A DNA stretch of 61,755 bases, from assembly GCF_002291145.1 (NCBI RefSeq), contig NZ_NTGE01000018.1, positions 1-61,755 of the forward strand, read 5' to 3'. This stretch comes from Streptomyces sp. SA15. GTDB lineage: Bacteria; Actinomycetota; Actinomycetes; Streptomycetales; Streptomycetaceae. Shown one piece after another: positions 26,176-36,106 of this stretch (the first letter of the stretch is position 1; each line of letters starts with the position of its first letter). A model generated the notes under the pieces. That model did not search any database. It saw only the letters and a list, made by a program, of their open reading frames with translations, and was not told the origin of the DNA. The position numbers and the translations under genes were made by a program.

Positions 26176-28011
26176 CCCCCTCCCCGACAGCACCTCCCCA
26201 TAGGCCTGCATCAAGTCCGGCAACCGCAGCGTCGACAAGTCATCCCGAGTCAGCACCCCCGGATACGTCGTCAACCGCAGATCCCGATACGCACAGCTCT
26301 TCTCATACAGCGTCCGCAGGAACCGCCCGTTCCCCAACTCGTCGATCCACCCCTGATCGACCACATGCCCCGCGATCGACCGCAGCTCGTCCAGCGCCTC
26401 CTCGTCCCACACGTCCCCGTTCTCCGCGGCCAGCACCTCACCGATCGAGGTGAGTTCGAGTGGACGATAGGACGGAAAGTCGACGCGGGTCGTGAAGCGG
26501 GACGACAGCCCGGGGTTCGCGGCAAGCAGCCGGTCCATGCCCTCCGGATAGCCGGCCAGGATCACCACCAGGTGGTCACGGTTGTCCTCCGCCCGTTTCA
26601 ACAGCACCTGCAGCGCCTCGTCGCCGTACGCGTCGCCCTTGCCGTAACCGGAGTTGGACAGCGAGTACGCCTCATCGACGAACAACACACCGCCCAGCGC
26701 GGAGTCGATCAGCTCGTTGGCCTTCACGGCGGTCTGGCCGAGGTACTCGCCGACCAGGTCGGCCCGCTGGGCCTCCACGAGGTGGTCACCGCCGAGCAGC
26801 CCGAGGGCGTAGAAGACGCGGCCCAGGATGCGGGCCACCGTGGTCTTGCCGGTGCCGGAGGGGCCCGAGAAGACGAAGTGCCGCTTGGGCGGCTGGACCG
26901 GCAGGCCCTGCCCGGCGCGCAGCCGGGCCATGTTCAACTGCGCGGACAACGCCTTGACCTGGCGTTTCACCGGCTCCAGGCCCACCATGCGCTCGAGCTC
27001 GGCGAGCGCCTCCTCGAGCAGCGCGGGATCGGTGGGACCGGCGGGCAGCGACTGCGTGGGGACGATCTTCTCGCGTACCGCCGGGTCGGTCACCGACGGC
27101 AGGGAACCGGTGGGTGGCTCGGGCTCCGAGAACTTCAGGTCCCGTCCCTCGGTGCCGAAGAGCGGGTCGAGCCCCTCGGGGCCGTCCACGGCGTCCTGCC
27201 CGGCGCCGGTGAGAGTGATCGCCGCCAGGTCGGCCGAGTCGTCGTACCCGTCGCCCTCGGCGATCGCGGCGAGCCGGGCCGAGGTGTCCATGAACGCGGG
27301 GTCGACCCGGTGCACGGCGCGGTACAACGGCAACGCGGCGGCACTGCGCCCCGTTCCCTCGTGGGCCCGCGCCAGCCAGTACCGCAGCTCCTTGCGCTGC
27401 GGCTGCTCGCTGCGACAGCGCATCAGGGCCGCCGACAGCAGGGGCTCGGCCTGCCCGTACATCTCCAGCCGGACCCGGGCCATGCCGCCGAACAGACCCG
27501 CCTCGATGCCCAGCATGGGGTCGTCGAGCAGCGGGTCGGTGTGCCGGACCAGCTGTTCCCAGTCCTTGACGAGATAGGAGCGGCAGGCGTGCAGGAAACG
27601 GACCTGCGGGTCGGCGTCCACGGGGGGCAGGCCCGCGAGGGCCCGGTCGAGTTCCGGGACGTGCCGGCCGTCCAGCCAGTGCGAGGCGTGGGCGAGGAGC
27701 AGGTCGCGCGGGCTCTCCAGCACCGGCTGCACCCACCAGCCCAGCCAGTACCAGGAGTTGAGGGTGCGGCGATGTCGGGTGCGCTGTTCGCCGAAGCGGT
27801 CGCGGTGCCGGAACATCCTGAGCAGCGCGGTCGTCGTGTCGACGCGCAGCGCGTGCAGTCCGAGCCAGCCGTCGGCCATCCCGGGATCGATCCGCACCGC
27901 GGTGCGGAACTCCTCCTCCGCCTGCGGATAGGCGCCCATCGTGTAGGCGTCCACGCCCCGCAGCCAGGCGAGGTCGGCCGGGGCCTCGGGGCCCTGCGTG
28001 CCGAAGTCCAT
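26152..28011 (-). CDS. EccA-like AAA+ ATPase (CbxX/CfxQ family) with TPR N-terminus
   Basis: 619 residues. TPR-like helices fill about 1-250 (RGVDAYTMGAYPQAEEEFRT). An acidic linker follows, then a CbxX-type AAA+ domain from about 330 with Walker A SGPSGTGKTT (about 382-391), Walker B GGVLFVDEAYSL (about 440-451) and SRF as arginine finger. This is the layout of type VII secretion EccA. No ESX, EccB/C/D or WxG100 gene is in the window, so it is an orphan here. ATG 28011 is chosen because the preceding codons are not family-like and GGGGGA precedes it. Confidence 0.88.
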   Translation of the reverse strand: MDFGTQGPEAPADLAWLRGVDAYTMGAYPQAEEEFRTAVRIDPGMADGWLGLHALRVDTTTALLRMFRHRDRFGEQRTRHRRTLNSWYWLGWWVQPVLESPRDLLLAHASHWLDGRHVPELDRALAGLPPVDADPQVRFLHACRSYLVKDWEQLVRHTDPLLDDPMLGIEAGLFGGMARVRLEMYGQAEPLLSAALMRCRSEQPQRKELRYWLARAHEGTGRSAAALPLYRAVHRVDPAFMDTSARLAAIAEGDGYDDSADLAAITLTGAGQDAVDGPEGLDPLFGTEGRDLKFSEPEPPTGSLPSVTDPAVREKIVPTQSLPAGPTDPALLEEALAELERMVGLEPVKRQVKALSAQLNMARLRAGQGLPVQPPKRHFVFSGPSGTGKTTVARILGRVFYALGLLGGDHLVEAQRADLVGEYLGQTAVKANELIDSALGGVLFVDEAYSLSNSGYGKGDAYGDEALQVLLKRAEDNRDHLVVILAGYPEGMDRLLAANPGLSSRFTTRVDFPSYRPLELTSIGEVLAAENGDVWDEEALDELRSIAGHVVDQGWIDELGNGRFLRTLYEKSCAYRDLRLTTYPGVLTRDDLSTLRLPDLMQAYGEVLSGRGPQDPSAM

Positions 28012-28303
28012 CACGTCCCCCACAAACCGTGCCCCCGTTTGGTTCGCCGGCGGGCCGGTGCCCGTCGGCCGCCTTGGTCCAACCGCTGTGCCGCGGACCG
28101 GAGTTGCAACGGTGCGCAGAGCAGCCGTCCGTAGGTCGCACCGAGGGCATCGTACCTGCGCAGGTGTCGCCCACCGAAGGGTGGCGCACGGGACGTTTGG
28201 CGAGGTGGGAGCATTCGGGCGGAGTCCGCATGGTGACCGAGGGTGAGCGAATCGTGTCACGCGGCGCTCGAAATGAGGGGCGGAAACAAGGAAGAGGGCA
28301 GAA
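28012..28303. other. Gene-free stretch upstream of the EccA-like gene
   Basis: I see no coding signal here on either strand. It should contain the minus-strand promoter of the ATPase gene, but no clear hexamers stand out. Confidence 0.4.
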
Positions 28304-28341
28304 CGAAGCCCCCGATCACGGGGGAACAACCGGGGGCTTCG
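28304..28341 (-). terminator. Hairpin terminator of the uridine-kinase-like transcript
   Basis: CGAAGCCCCCG (28304-28314) and CGGGGGCTTCG (28331-28341) form a perfect 11-bp stem with a 16-nt loop, downstream of the minus-strand kinase gene. The loop contains the stop codon of a small open frame. Confidence 0.7.
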
Positions 28342-28480
28342 CGTCTGCGGGCGGCTCGAATGACCGCACATTGAGAACGTAAGTCCTGTACGGCCCCTCG
28401 GTCAAGACGAGTTGAAGCACTCCGGGAAGTTGTCCCGCAAGGCTCTTCACAAGTTCAGCACACTGCGGATGGTCCGTCAC
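28316..28480 (-). CDS. Possible small protein overlapping the terminator
   Basis: A 54-codon frame from GTG 28480 reads VTDHPQCAELVKSLAGQLPG, then VLTEGPYRTYVLNVRSFEPP, which is protein-like and includes a plausible amphipathic helix and beta hairpin. Codon third positions are less G+C-rich than in neighbours. It overlaps the end of the kinase gene by 26 nt in another frame, and its stop lies in the terminator loop. I know no family; it could be chance. Confidence 0.35.
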   Translation of the reverse strand: MTDHPQCAELVKSLAGQLPGVLQLVLTEGPYRTYVLNVRSFEPPADAKPPVVPP

Positions 28481-29117
28481 CCTGCGTGATGACCTGGTCC
28501 GGACCAATGGTCCCGGCAGGCCCGGAAAGCACCTCATATCCCTTCTCGCACTGACGTACCAAGAGGTCGGCGAAGGGCCGGGAAGGGTCTTCGGCGAAGT
28601 GCCGGCGTTCCGCCCTGACCCATCCGGCCCAGAACTCCCGCTGCTCCTCCCCGTCCCGGGAGCGTCCGCGCGACCAGGACTCCTCGTCCGGCAGCTCCAT
28701 CCACAGCAGCTGCGCCAGATGCGGGCGCAGTGCGCGGCGGCCCGCGCCGACCCCCTCCAGAAGGATCACCGCGGCGGGCGGCAGTGCGTGCGGCGGTCCG
28801 AAGCGACGGGCGCGCCAGTCGTACGGCGTGTAGTGCGCGGTCTCGCCCCGGCGGAGCGGCTCGATCACCTGGTCCAGCAGTCGTCCGGTCCATCCGAAGA
28901 GCTCGTCGTGACTGGCGATGTCGTCGAGGCGCAGCACCGGCGCGCCGCCCAGCGCCCGGGCCAACTGTCCGGCGAACGTGGACTTGCCGGATCCGGCGTG
29001 CCCGTCGACGCCGACGAGGCGGACCGGGCCGCAGGAGGGGGGCAGGCGGCGGATCCGGGAGGTGAGCTCGTGAATGACCGTTCCTGGGGGAGGGGTGGGC
29101 GTATCTGCGTGAAACAT
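28455..29117 (-). CDS. Uridine kinase-like P-loop protein
   Basis: 220 residues. Walker A is GVDGHAGSGKST (residues 36-47). VLRLDDIASHDELFGW follows, and then YDWRARRFGPPHALPPAAVI, a substrate-lid arrangement seen in actinobacterial uridine-kinase-like proteins. The ATG at 29117 gives the conserved N-terminus; in-frame starts further up add a Cys-rich non-family stretch. It probably phosphorylates a nucleoside or small molecule. It is divergent from the C39-like peptidase gene. Confidence 0.82.
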   Translation of the reverse strand: MFHADTPTPPPGTVIHELTSRIRRLPPSCGPVRLVGVDGHAGSGKSTFAGQLARALGGAPVLRLDDIASHDELFGWTGRLLDQVIEPLRRGETAHYTPYDWRARRFGPPHALPPAAVILLEGVGAGRRALRPHLAQLLWMELPDEESWSRGRSRDGEEQREFWAGWVRAERRHFAEDPSRPFADLLVRQCEKGYEVLSGPAGTIGPDQVITQGDGPSAVC

Positions 29118-29184
29118 TCTAGGGACGCGCCAGGGGCCGAGGTGCTGGCAGGAGCATGCCGCCTGCTCCATAGTTGGCGCACAA

Positions 29185-29235
29185 CCGTGCACCTGGACCC
29201 ACCCCGACTAGCCGTGCATTGGACCCACCCCGACT
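29185..29235. repeat. Direct repeat CCGTGCA(C)YTGGACCCACCCCGACT, two copies
   Basis: Copies at 29185-29209 and 29212-29235 differ by one deleted base and one substitution. They lie between the divergent kinase and peptidase genes, 25 nt before the peptidase start. They could be tandem operators or a local duplication. Confidence 0.7.
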
Positions 29236-29260
29236 CGGACACCTGGGGGTCACTGAGCCC

Positions 29261-30634
29261 ATGAGCAGAGCCGAACAGCCGTCCCGCAGAACTGTCCTGA
29301 CCGCCGCGGTCGTCGCCGCGGTGGCGGGCAGCGGGGGCCCGGCGGTCGCCGAAGGCGCGGGCGGCGCCGTGACCGACGCCGCGGACCCCGCACAGGCTCC
29401 GGTCCGCCCGGTCGACAACCGCTTCTGGACCACGTACACCGACTGGCGCGGCGGCACCGCGAAGGGCACCCGGGCCGTCGCCGGCTCCCGCCCGGGCGTC
29501 GTGATCGGCGCCCCCGCGGGCATGACCGACTACACCGACCCGCACACCGGCAGGACCGCCGCCTGGGAGTACGCGACCTGGACGTCCCCCGTCCACAAAC
29601 TCGCCGTCCCCGCCACGGAGGCGATCGCCTCCTGGAACGCGCACACCCCGGCCGGCACCTGGCTCCAGGTCGAGCTCAAGGGCACCTACTCCGACGGCTC
29701 GGCCACACCCTGGTACGTGATGGGCCGCTGGGCGGCCGGCGACCAGGACATCAAGCGGACCTCGGTCGACGACCAGAGTGACGGCAAGAGCAGCATCTCG
29801 ACGGACACCTTCGCCGTCGACGACCCGGCCACGGGCCTGCGCCTGGCCTCGTACCGCCTCCGGCTCACCCTCTACCGCAAGCCCGGTACGAAGACCACGC
29901 CGACCGTCTGGCGGCTCGGCGCGATGGGCTCGGACGTCCCCGACCGCTTCACCGTCCCGGCGTCCGCCCCCGGCCTCGCCCAGGAGCTGATCGTCCCGCG
30001 CTACTCGCAGGAGATCCACGTCGGTCAGTACCCCGAGTACGACAACGGAGGCGAGGCCTGGTGCAGCCCCACCTCCTCGCAGATGATCATCGAGTACTGG
30101 GGCGGCCGGCTCACCCGCGAACAGCTGGCGTGGGTCGACCCGTCGTACGCCGACCCGCAGGTGTGCCACGCGGCCCGGTTCACCTACGACCACCAGTACG
30201 CGGGCTGCGGCAACTGGCCGTTCAACGCGGCCTACGCGGCCACCTTCAAGGGCCTCCAGGGCGTGGTCACCCGGCTCGGTTCCCTCACCGACCTCGAGAC
30301 GCTGATCGCGGCCGGCATCCCGGCCATGACGTCCCAGTCCTTCCTCAAGGAGGAGCTCACGGGGGCGGGGTACGGCACCGCCGGGCACCTGATGACCGTC
30401 ATCGGCTTCACCGCGTCCGGCGATGTGATCGCGAACGATCCGGCGTCGCCGAGCAACGAGACGGTGCGGCGCGTCTACAAGAGGCGTGAGTGGGAGAACA
30501 TCTGGCTCAGGACCAAGCGGTACAACGCCGGCGGCAAGGTCGTCTCCGGCACCGGCGGCGTCTGCTACCTGTACTTCCCGGACCGTCCGACCTCGCGCCA
30601 GCTCAAGGCGCTCGCGGCAGTGGGCGTCCGCTGA
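29261..30634 (+). CDS. Secreted peptidase C39-like family protein (Tat signal)
   Basis: 457 residues. The twin-arginine motif SRRTVLTAA lies at residues 8-16, followed by a hydrophobic stretch and an Ala-rich cleavage region near 30. After an N-terminal beta-rich domain (to about 235), a papain-like C39-type domain contains the candidate nucleophile Cys268 (NGGEAWCSPTSSQMIIEYW) and a later His (TAGHLMTVIGFTASGDVI). It is probably an exported thiol peptidase of unknown substrate. ATG 29261 places the RR motif correctly; an in-frame start at 29174 would bury it. Confidence 0.85.
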   Translation: MSRAEQPSRRTVLTAAVVAAVAGSGGPAVAEGAGGAVTDAADPAQAPVRPVDNRFWTTYTDWRGGTAKGTRAVAGSRPGVVIGAPAGMTDYTDPHTGRTAAWEYATWTSPVHKLAVPATEAIASWNAHTPAGTWLQVELKGTYSDGSATPWYVMGRWAAGDQDIKRTSVDDQSDGKSSISTDTFAVDDPATGLRLASYRLRLTLYRKPGTKTTPTVWRLGAMGSDVPDRFTVPASAPGLAQELIVPRYSQEIHVGQYPEYDNGGEAWCSPTSSQMIIEYWGGRLTREQLAWVDPSYADPQVCHAARFTYDHQYAGCGNWPFNAAYAATFKGLQGVVTRLGSLTDLETLIAAGIPAMTSQSFLKEELTGAGYGTAGHLMTVIGFTASGDVIANDPASPSNETVRRVYKRREWENIWLRTKRYNAGGKVVSGTGGVCYLYFPDRPTSRQLKALAAVGVR

Positions 30635-30774
30635 GCCGTACCGTGACGGCCCCGGTGAGCCCGCCGGGGACCGTCGTCTGTGACCAACGTCTCCGCCGCA
30701 CGAGCCGCCCACGATGGCAAGGTGGACACAACCGCAGGGGGAGTCCACCGCACGTCCGACACCAGCGAGACGCC

Positions 30775-30915
30775 ATGACCGCACAAGCAGCCACCGCCGC
30801 CCGCACCCGTACCGGCGGCCCCCGGGAAGACGGCCCGAAGCTCCTCGAGCACGCCATGGGCTGGACCCTCGTCGTGGTGATCGCGATGCTCGTCACCCAG
30901 CTCGGCCTGCTGTGA
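30775..30915 (+). CDS. Small single-TM protein (SCO1431-like)
   Basis: 46 residues: a basic, Thr/Gly-rich N-terminus (RTRTGGPREDGPKLLEHAMG) and one C-terminal TM helix (WTLVVVIAMLVTQLGLL). It resembles the family I recall as SCO1431 family membrane protein, of unknown function. A GCGAGACG stretch precedes ATG 30775, a weak ribosome site. It lies between the peptidase and TetR genes. Confidence 0.7.
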   Translation: MTAQAATAARTRTGGPREDGPKLLEHAMGWTLVVVIAMLVTQLGLL

Positions 30916-30979
30916 CCTGCCCCATACCCGACCTGCCATACTGCGGGTGTCCCGCCGCCCGTTGAGACCAGGGTCGAAA

Positions 30980-31639
30980 TTGAATATCAGCCAACAGCGC
31001 GACGCCGCCCGCCCGCGGGCACGCGGCACCGAGCGCTCGGTCGCACGCCGTGCCGAACTCATCGCCATCGGGCGGAAGTTGTTCGCCGACACGTCGTACG
31101 ACGCACTCTCCATGGACGACATCGCCCGGCAGGCGCATGTCGCCAAAGGGCTGATCTACTACTACTTCCAGTCCAAGCGCGGCTACTACCTGGCCATCAT
31201 CCAGGACTCCGTCGCCGACCTGGTCACCTACGCGGCGAGCGGCCTCGAACTGGAACCGGTGGACCGCGTCCACCGCACCATCGACAGCTATCTGCGCTAC
31301 GCCGAGCACAACCAGGCCGCCTACCGCACGATCGTCAGCGGCGGAGTCGGCTTCGACACCGAGGTGCACGCCATCCGGGACGGGGTGCGCGAGGCGATCG
31401 TCGCGACCATAGCCGAAGGGGCGTACGGCCGCGGCGACATCGTCCCGCTGGCCCGCATGGGCCTGCTGGCCTGGGTGTGCAGCGTCGAGGGAGCGGCCCT
31501 CGACTGGATCGACCACCCCGAGCTCTCCCGGGACACCATGCGCGAACTGCTGGTGAGGATGCTCGGCGGCGCCATGCGCGCCATCGAGGACATGGATCCC
31601 GCCTACCCGGCCCCGAAGCCGGCCCGCCGGAACCCCTGA
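30980..31639 (+). CDS. TetR/AcrR family transcriptional regulator
   Basis: About 219 residues. The N-terminal TetR HTH is clear (YDALSMDDIARQAHVAKGLI, then YYYFQSKRGYYLAII). The C-terminal ligand domain is of the type seen in Streptomyces regulators near fatty-acid genes. TTG 30980 with CAGGG about 7 nt upstream is the likely start; GTG 30947 in frame would add 11 residues. A hairpin terminator follows the stop. The target is not evident from context. Confidence 0.88.
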   Translation: MNISQQRDAARPRARGTERSVARRAELIAIGRKLFADTSYDALSMDDIARQAHVAKGLIYYYFQSKRGYYLAIIQDSVADLVTYAASGLELEPVDRVHRTIDSYLRYAEHNQAAYRTIVSGGVGFDTEVHAIRDGVREAIVATIAEGAYGRGDIVPLARMGLLAWVCSVEGAALDWIDHPELSRDTMRELLVRMLGGAMRAIEDMDPAYPAPKPARRNP

Positions 31640-31645
31640 CGGGCC

Positions 31646-31673
31646 GGGGCGGAGGCTCGTGGTCCTCCGCCCC
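31646..31673. terminator. Hairpin between TetR and chitinase genes
   Basis: GGGGCGGAGG (31646-31655) and CCTCCGCCCC (31664-31673) form a perfect 10-bp stem with an 8-nt loop, between two converging genes. It can serve both. Confidence 0.75.
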
Positions 31674-31692
31674 AAGCCCTCTGCGGGACCGC

Positions 31693-32931
<1,239 letters not shown>

Positions 32932-33008
32932 CGAGTATCTCCTCGTGGGGGAGAGGGGAACGCGCGCGATTGGCATGAACGCGATGAAGCGCTGCGCCGA
33001 AACAGTAG

Positions 33009-33042
33009 GAGGACTAGACCAGTTCGTCAATGGTTCGGACCA
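33009..33042 (-). promoter_or_regulatory. Two DasR-like (dre) boxes upstream of the chitinase gene
   Basis: On the minus strand ACTGGTCTAGTCC (33023-33011) matches the DasR consensus ACTGGTCTAGACCACT at about 13 of 16 positions when extended. A second, weaker palindrome TGGTTCGGACCA lies at 33031-33042. Both are about 80-110 nt before the start, where chitinase promoter repeats are known in Streptomyces. Confidence 0.65.
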
Positions 33043-33268
33043 AGCCGGAAAGTCGCGGATCCTCCGCGGGTAGGTTTCTTGAAGTAAGCGGTCGTTAACC
33101 GGTGACTGCATGCCTCCGATCGGGCATACTCACAGCACAGAGCCGCTGGTCAGCAGCTTCCGAGACCCGGCAGCGCGAGCATCGGCCGGCACCCAGCAAG
33201 ACCCGGCGGAACCGCCCCCACCCAAGGCGCACGCCCGCCGACTGCCCGACAGGGAGGAGAGCGTCGCC

Positions 33269-34441
33269 ATGCCCGACCGCGCCCCGCAGCCGGTGGACCG
33301 CCAACTGCCCACGGACGAGGCCCGGGATCTGATCTCGCTCGTCCGTGACATCGCGCAGCACGAGATCGCCCCGAAGGCGGCCGAGGAGGAGGACGCCGGG
33401 CGCTTCCCGCGCGAGGTCTTCACCCTGCTCTCCGAATCCGGACTGCTCGGCCTGCCGTACGACTCCGAGTACGGCGGCGGCGACCAGCCGTACGAGGTCT
33501 ACCTCCAGGTCCTCGAAGAACTCGCCGCGGCCCGCCTCACCGTCGGCCTCGGCGTCAGCGTGCACACCCTGGCCTCCTACGCGCTCGCCACCTACGGCAC
33601 CAAGGAGCAGCAGGTCGAGCACCTGCCCGCGATGCTCGGCGGCGGCCTGCTGGGTGCTTATTGCCTCTCGGAGCCGTCGTCGGGATCGGACGCGGCCTCG
33701 CTGCGGACCAAGGCGGTGCGGGACGGCGACAACTGGGTGATCACCGGAACCAAGGCCTGGATCACGCACGGCGGAATCGCCGACTTCTACACGGTCATGG
33801 CGCGTACGGGCGAGGAGGGGCCGCGCGGGATCACGGCGTTCCTGGTGCCCGGAGGCGCGGAGGGCCTGAGCGCCGCGGCGCCGGAGAAGAAGATGGGCAT
33901 GAAGGGCTCGCCGACCGCGCAGGTCCACTTCGACGGCGTGCGGGTCTCCGAGGAGCGGCGCATCGGCGACGAGGGCCAGGGCTTCGCGATCGCCCTGTCC
34001 GCGCTCGACTCCGGGCGGCTCGGCATCGCGGCCTGCGCCATCGGTGTCGCCCAGGCGGCGCTCGACGAGGCGGTGGGGTACGCGACCGGGCGGCAGCAGT
34101 TCGGGCGGCCGATCGCCGACTTCCAGGGCCTGCGCTTCATGCTCGCGGACATGGCGACCCAGATCGAGGCCGGCCGGGCGCTGTACCTGGCGGCCGCGCG
34201 GTTGCGGGACGCGGGCCGGCCGTTCGCCAAGCAGGCGGCCATGGCCAAGCTGCACTGCACCGACACGGCGATGAAGGTGACCACCGACGCCGTCCAGATC
34301 CTCGGCGGATACGGCTACACCGCGGACTTCCCGGCCGAGCGCTACATGCGCGAGGCCAAGGTCCTGCAGATCGTCGAGGGTACGAATCAGATCCAGCGGA
34401 TGGTCATCGCCCGTCACCTCGCGGGTCCCGAGAGCCGCTGA
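33269..34441 (+). CDS. Acyl-CoA dehydrogenase
   Basis: 390 residues with the full family layout: an N-terminal helical domain, the FAD/substrate loop GAYCLSEPSSGSDAASL, WVITGTKAWITHGG, and the C-terminal helical domain with ATGRQQFGRPIADFQGL, ILGGYGYTADFP and the catalytic-base region VEGTNQIQRMVIARHLAG. It oxidises an acyl-CoA to the 2-enoyl-CoA and passes electrons to ETF. ATG 33269 follows AGGGAGGAGA; an in-frame start at 33110 adds a non-family stretch. Confidence 0.94.
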   Translation: MPDRAPQPVDRQLPTDEARDLISLVRDIAQHEIAPKAAEEEDAGRFPREVFTLLSESGLLGLPYDSEYGGGDQPYEVYLQVLEELAAARLTVGLGVSVHTLASYALATYGTKEQQVEHLPAMLGGGLLGAYCLSEPSSGSDAASLRTKAVRDGDNWVITGTKAWITHGGIADFYTVMARTGEEGPRGITAFLVPGGAEGLSAAAPEKKMGMKGSPTAQVHFDGVRVSEERRIGDEGQGFAIALSALDSGRLGIAACAIGVAQAALDEAVGYATGRQQFGRPIADFQGLRFMLADMATQIEAGRALYLAAARLRDAGRPFAKQAAMAKLHCTDTAMKVTTDAVQILGGYGYTADFPAERYMREAKVLQIVEGTNQIQRMVIARHLAGPESR

Positions 34442-34652
34442 ACTGACCACGCGTGACCAGGGGCGCCGCGAGCCTGACCCACTCCGGGTCGTGGCGCCCC
34501 GGCAGTGTGCGGCCCCGGTCGGCCCAAGTACGCAGCAGATCACGGTAGATGGGCGGGTCCTGAACCTGAGGCGGCGCAAGCGGAACCGATCCTGCGGGTG
34601 CGGGTACGAACAGGCGGCGCTGCCGTCCGATCGTTGTGTAGGTGGGGGGCAT
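34404..34652 (-). CDS. Small hypothetical protein overlapping the acyl-CoA dehydrogenase end
   Basis: 82 residues: RRLFVPAPAGSVPLAPPQVQ, then DPPIYRDLLRTWADRGRTLP, GRHDPEWVRLAAP and SRDPRGDGR at the end. The Pro-rich start and the stretch PPIYRxLLRTWADRGRTLPGRxDxEW look like a small family I recall from other Streptomyces. It converges with the dehydrogenase gene and overlaps its last 38 nt on the opposite strand. A nested inverted repeat (GGGGCGCC 34460 with GGCGCCCC 34493) lies within it. Function unknown. Confidence 0.5.
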   Translation of the reverse strand: MPPTYTTIGRQRRLFVPAPAGSVPLAPPQVQDPPIYRDLLRTWADRGRTLPGRHDPEWVRLAAPLVTRGQFSGSRDPRGDGR

Positions 34653-34914
34653 ACCGGGACAACGCGGAGAACGACGGACAGGTCACCGCTCCCGGGAATC
34701 GGGCGTGAGTTCGCGGAGGTCAGGAAGGGGCCGACTCGCGACGACTGTCCGACGTACCGTCCATCTTCCTGACATATCGTCATGCGTCTTCGTTCATGCA
34801 CCTCGTCATGCACCTGATGTGCCGTCAAGTGCCATCGGGCGCACTGAACCCGCACCACGGCAACCTGCCGAGCCATGGTGCAGGTCAGTCACGGAGGTTG
34901 GAGCGAGGCCGCTC
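34653..34914. other. Intergenic stretch without a convincing gene
   Basis: Short frames here have no family look. The promoter of the 82-residue minus-strand frame would lie in it. Confidence 0.4.
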
Positions 34915-35349
34915 TCAGGCGGCGTGGCGCCGCATGACGGGCACCCGGATCGGGCGGGACCCCGGGCCGCCCACGTGCGAGAAGGGCTGCGTCCGCCAGT
35001 CGAGTCCCTGTGGGAGCGTCAACAGCAGGGCCGTGTCCTGCTCCTGGGGCTCCACCGACTCGTCGGCCGGACGGGCCTCGGACGCGGTGCGGCCCGTACC
35101 GGCGCAGACCGTGAGTCCGAACGGGTTCCACGGTGAGGCGCACAGCGCGTGCTCCGGCAGGACCTCCTCGTCCGCCAGCAGCGCGATGGGCTGCGCGCAG
35201 TCCGGGCAGATCACCCGGTACATCTCGAAGGTGTCGTACGCGTCGGGTTCGTCGTCGTAGGCGTCGGGTTCGACGCCCTCCGGCTCGGGCTCGACGACCG
35301 TCTGGAGCCGCTTGGGTGCGGTGCGACCAGGGCGCTTAAGACTCTGCAT
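34915..35349 (-). CDS. Hypothetical protein with a Cys-pair motif
   Basis: 144 residues. A basic N-terminus (MQSLKRPGRTAPKRLQTVVE) is followed by an acidic Tyr/Asp-rich segment (EPDAYDDEPDAYDTFEMYRV), then ICPDCAQPIALLADEE with a CxxC pair and a later SPWNPFGLTVCAGTG. Two or three Cys could form a small metal site. ATG 35349 has GGGGGAGAA upstream. I know no function. It is divergent from an Lrp regulator, the starts being about 270 nt apart. Confidence 0.7.
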   Translation of the reverse strand: MQSLKRPGRTAPKRLQTVVEPEPEGVEPDAYDDEPDAYDTFEMYRVICPDCAQPIALLADEEVLPEHALCASPWNPFGLTVCAGTGRTASEARPADESVEPQEQDTALLLTLPQGLDWRTQPFSHVGGPGSRPIRVPVMRRHAA

Positions 35350-35618
35350 ATGGGTTCTCCCCCTCGGGCTGGGCCGTGAAGGCGCTGCGGCCTCGACCAC
35401 AGCAAGCACTTCCCGCCCCGTCTCGGCGGTAATCACGAGAACATCACGGAGCCCGTTCGGGGTGTGTGGTGTTCGTCACATGCCGCCCGCAGGTGCCCGG
35501 CGCGGCCGCTTTGTCCCCCCAACGGCTCACAGGCTGCTCTCGGCCACATCACGAACCGGGTATGACCTGCGCCGCTCAGGTATCGGAGGAGATCAAGGGC
35601 ACTGTAGGTTCTTGCGCC

Positions 35619-36059
35619 ATGGAGGAGCTGGACCGACAAATCGTGCAGCTGCTCGTCAAGGACGGGCGGATGAGCTACACAGACCTGGGCAAAGCCACGG
35701 GCCTGTCCACGTCGGCCGTGCACCAGCGGGTGCGCCGGCTGGAACAGCGTGGCGTCATCCGTGGCTACGCCGCGGTCGTCGACCCGGAGGCCGTCGGGCT
35801 GCCGCTGACCGCCTTCATCTCGGTGAAGCCGTTCGACCCCAGCGCCCCCGACGACATCGCGGACCGCCTGTCCGGCGTCCCCGAGATCGAGGCCTGCCAC
35901 AGCGTCGCGGGCGAGGAGAACTACATCCTCAAGGTGCGCGTGGCCACACCGCACGAACTGGAGGAGCTGCTGGCGCGGCTCAGGGGCCTGGCGGGGGTGT
36001 CCACGCGGACTACGGTCGTCCTGTCGACGCCGTACGAGGCGCGGCCGCCGCGCATCTGA
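35619..36059 (+). CDS. Lrp/AsnC family transcriptional regulator
   Basis: 146 residues. The N-terminal HTH (LDRQIVQLLVKDGRMSYTDL, then GKATGLSTSAVHQRVRRL) is followed by a RAM ligand domain (VPEIEACHSVAGEENYILKV). It lacks extra domains. ATG 35619 begins directly before the HTH; GTG and ATG codons upstream in the same frame could add about 20 residues (VSEEIKGTVGSCA). The downstream amidohydrolase is 47 nt away and could be co-transcribed. Confidence 0.92.
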   Translation: MEELDRQIVQLLVKDGRMSYTDLGKATGLSTSAVHQRVRRLEQRGVIRGYAAVVDPEAVGLPLTAFISVKPFDPSAPDDIADRLSGVPEIEACHSVAGEENYILKVRVATPHELEELLARLRGLAGVSTRTTVVLSTPYEARPPRI

Positions 36060-36106
36060 CCGACCTGCGTGCCGTGCGGCTCAGGTGAGGCGCGAGACTG
36101 TTCCCC

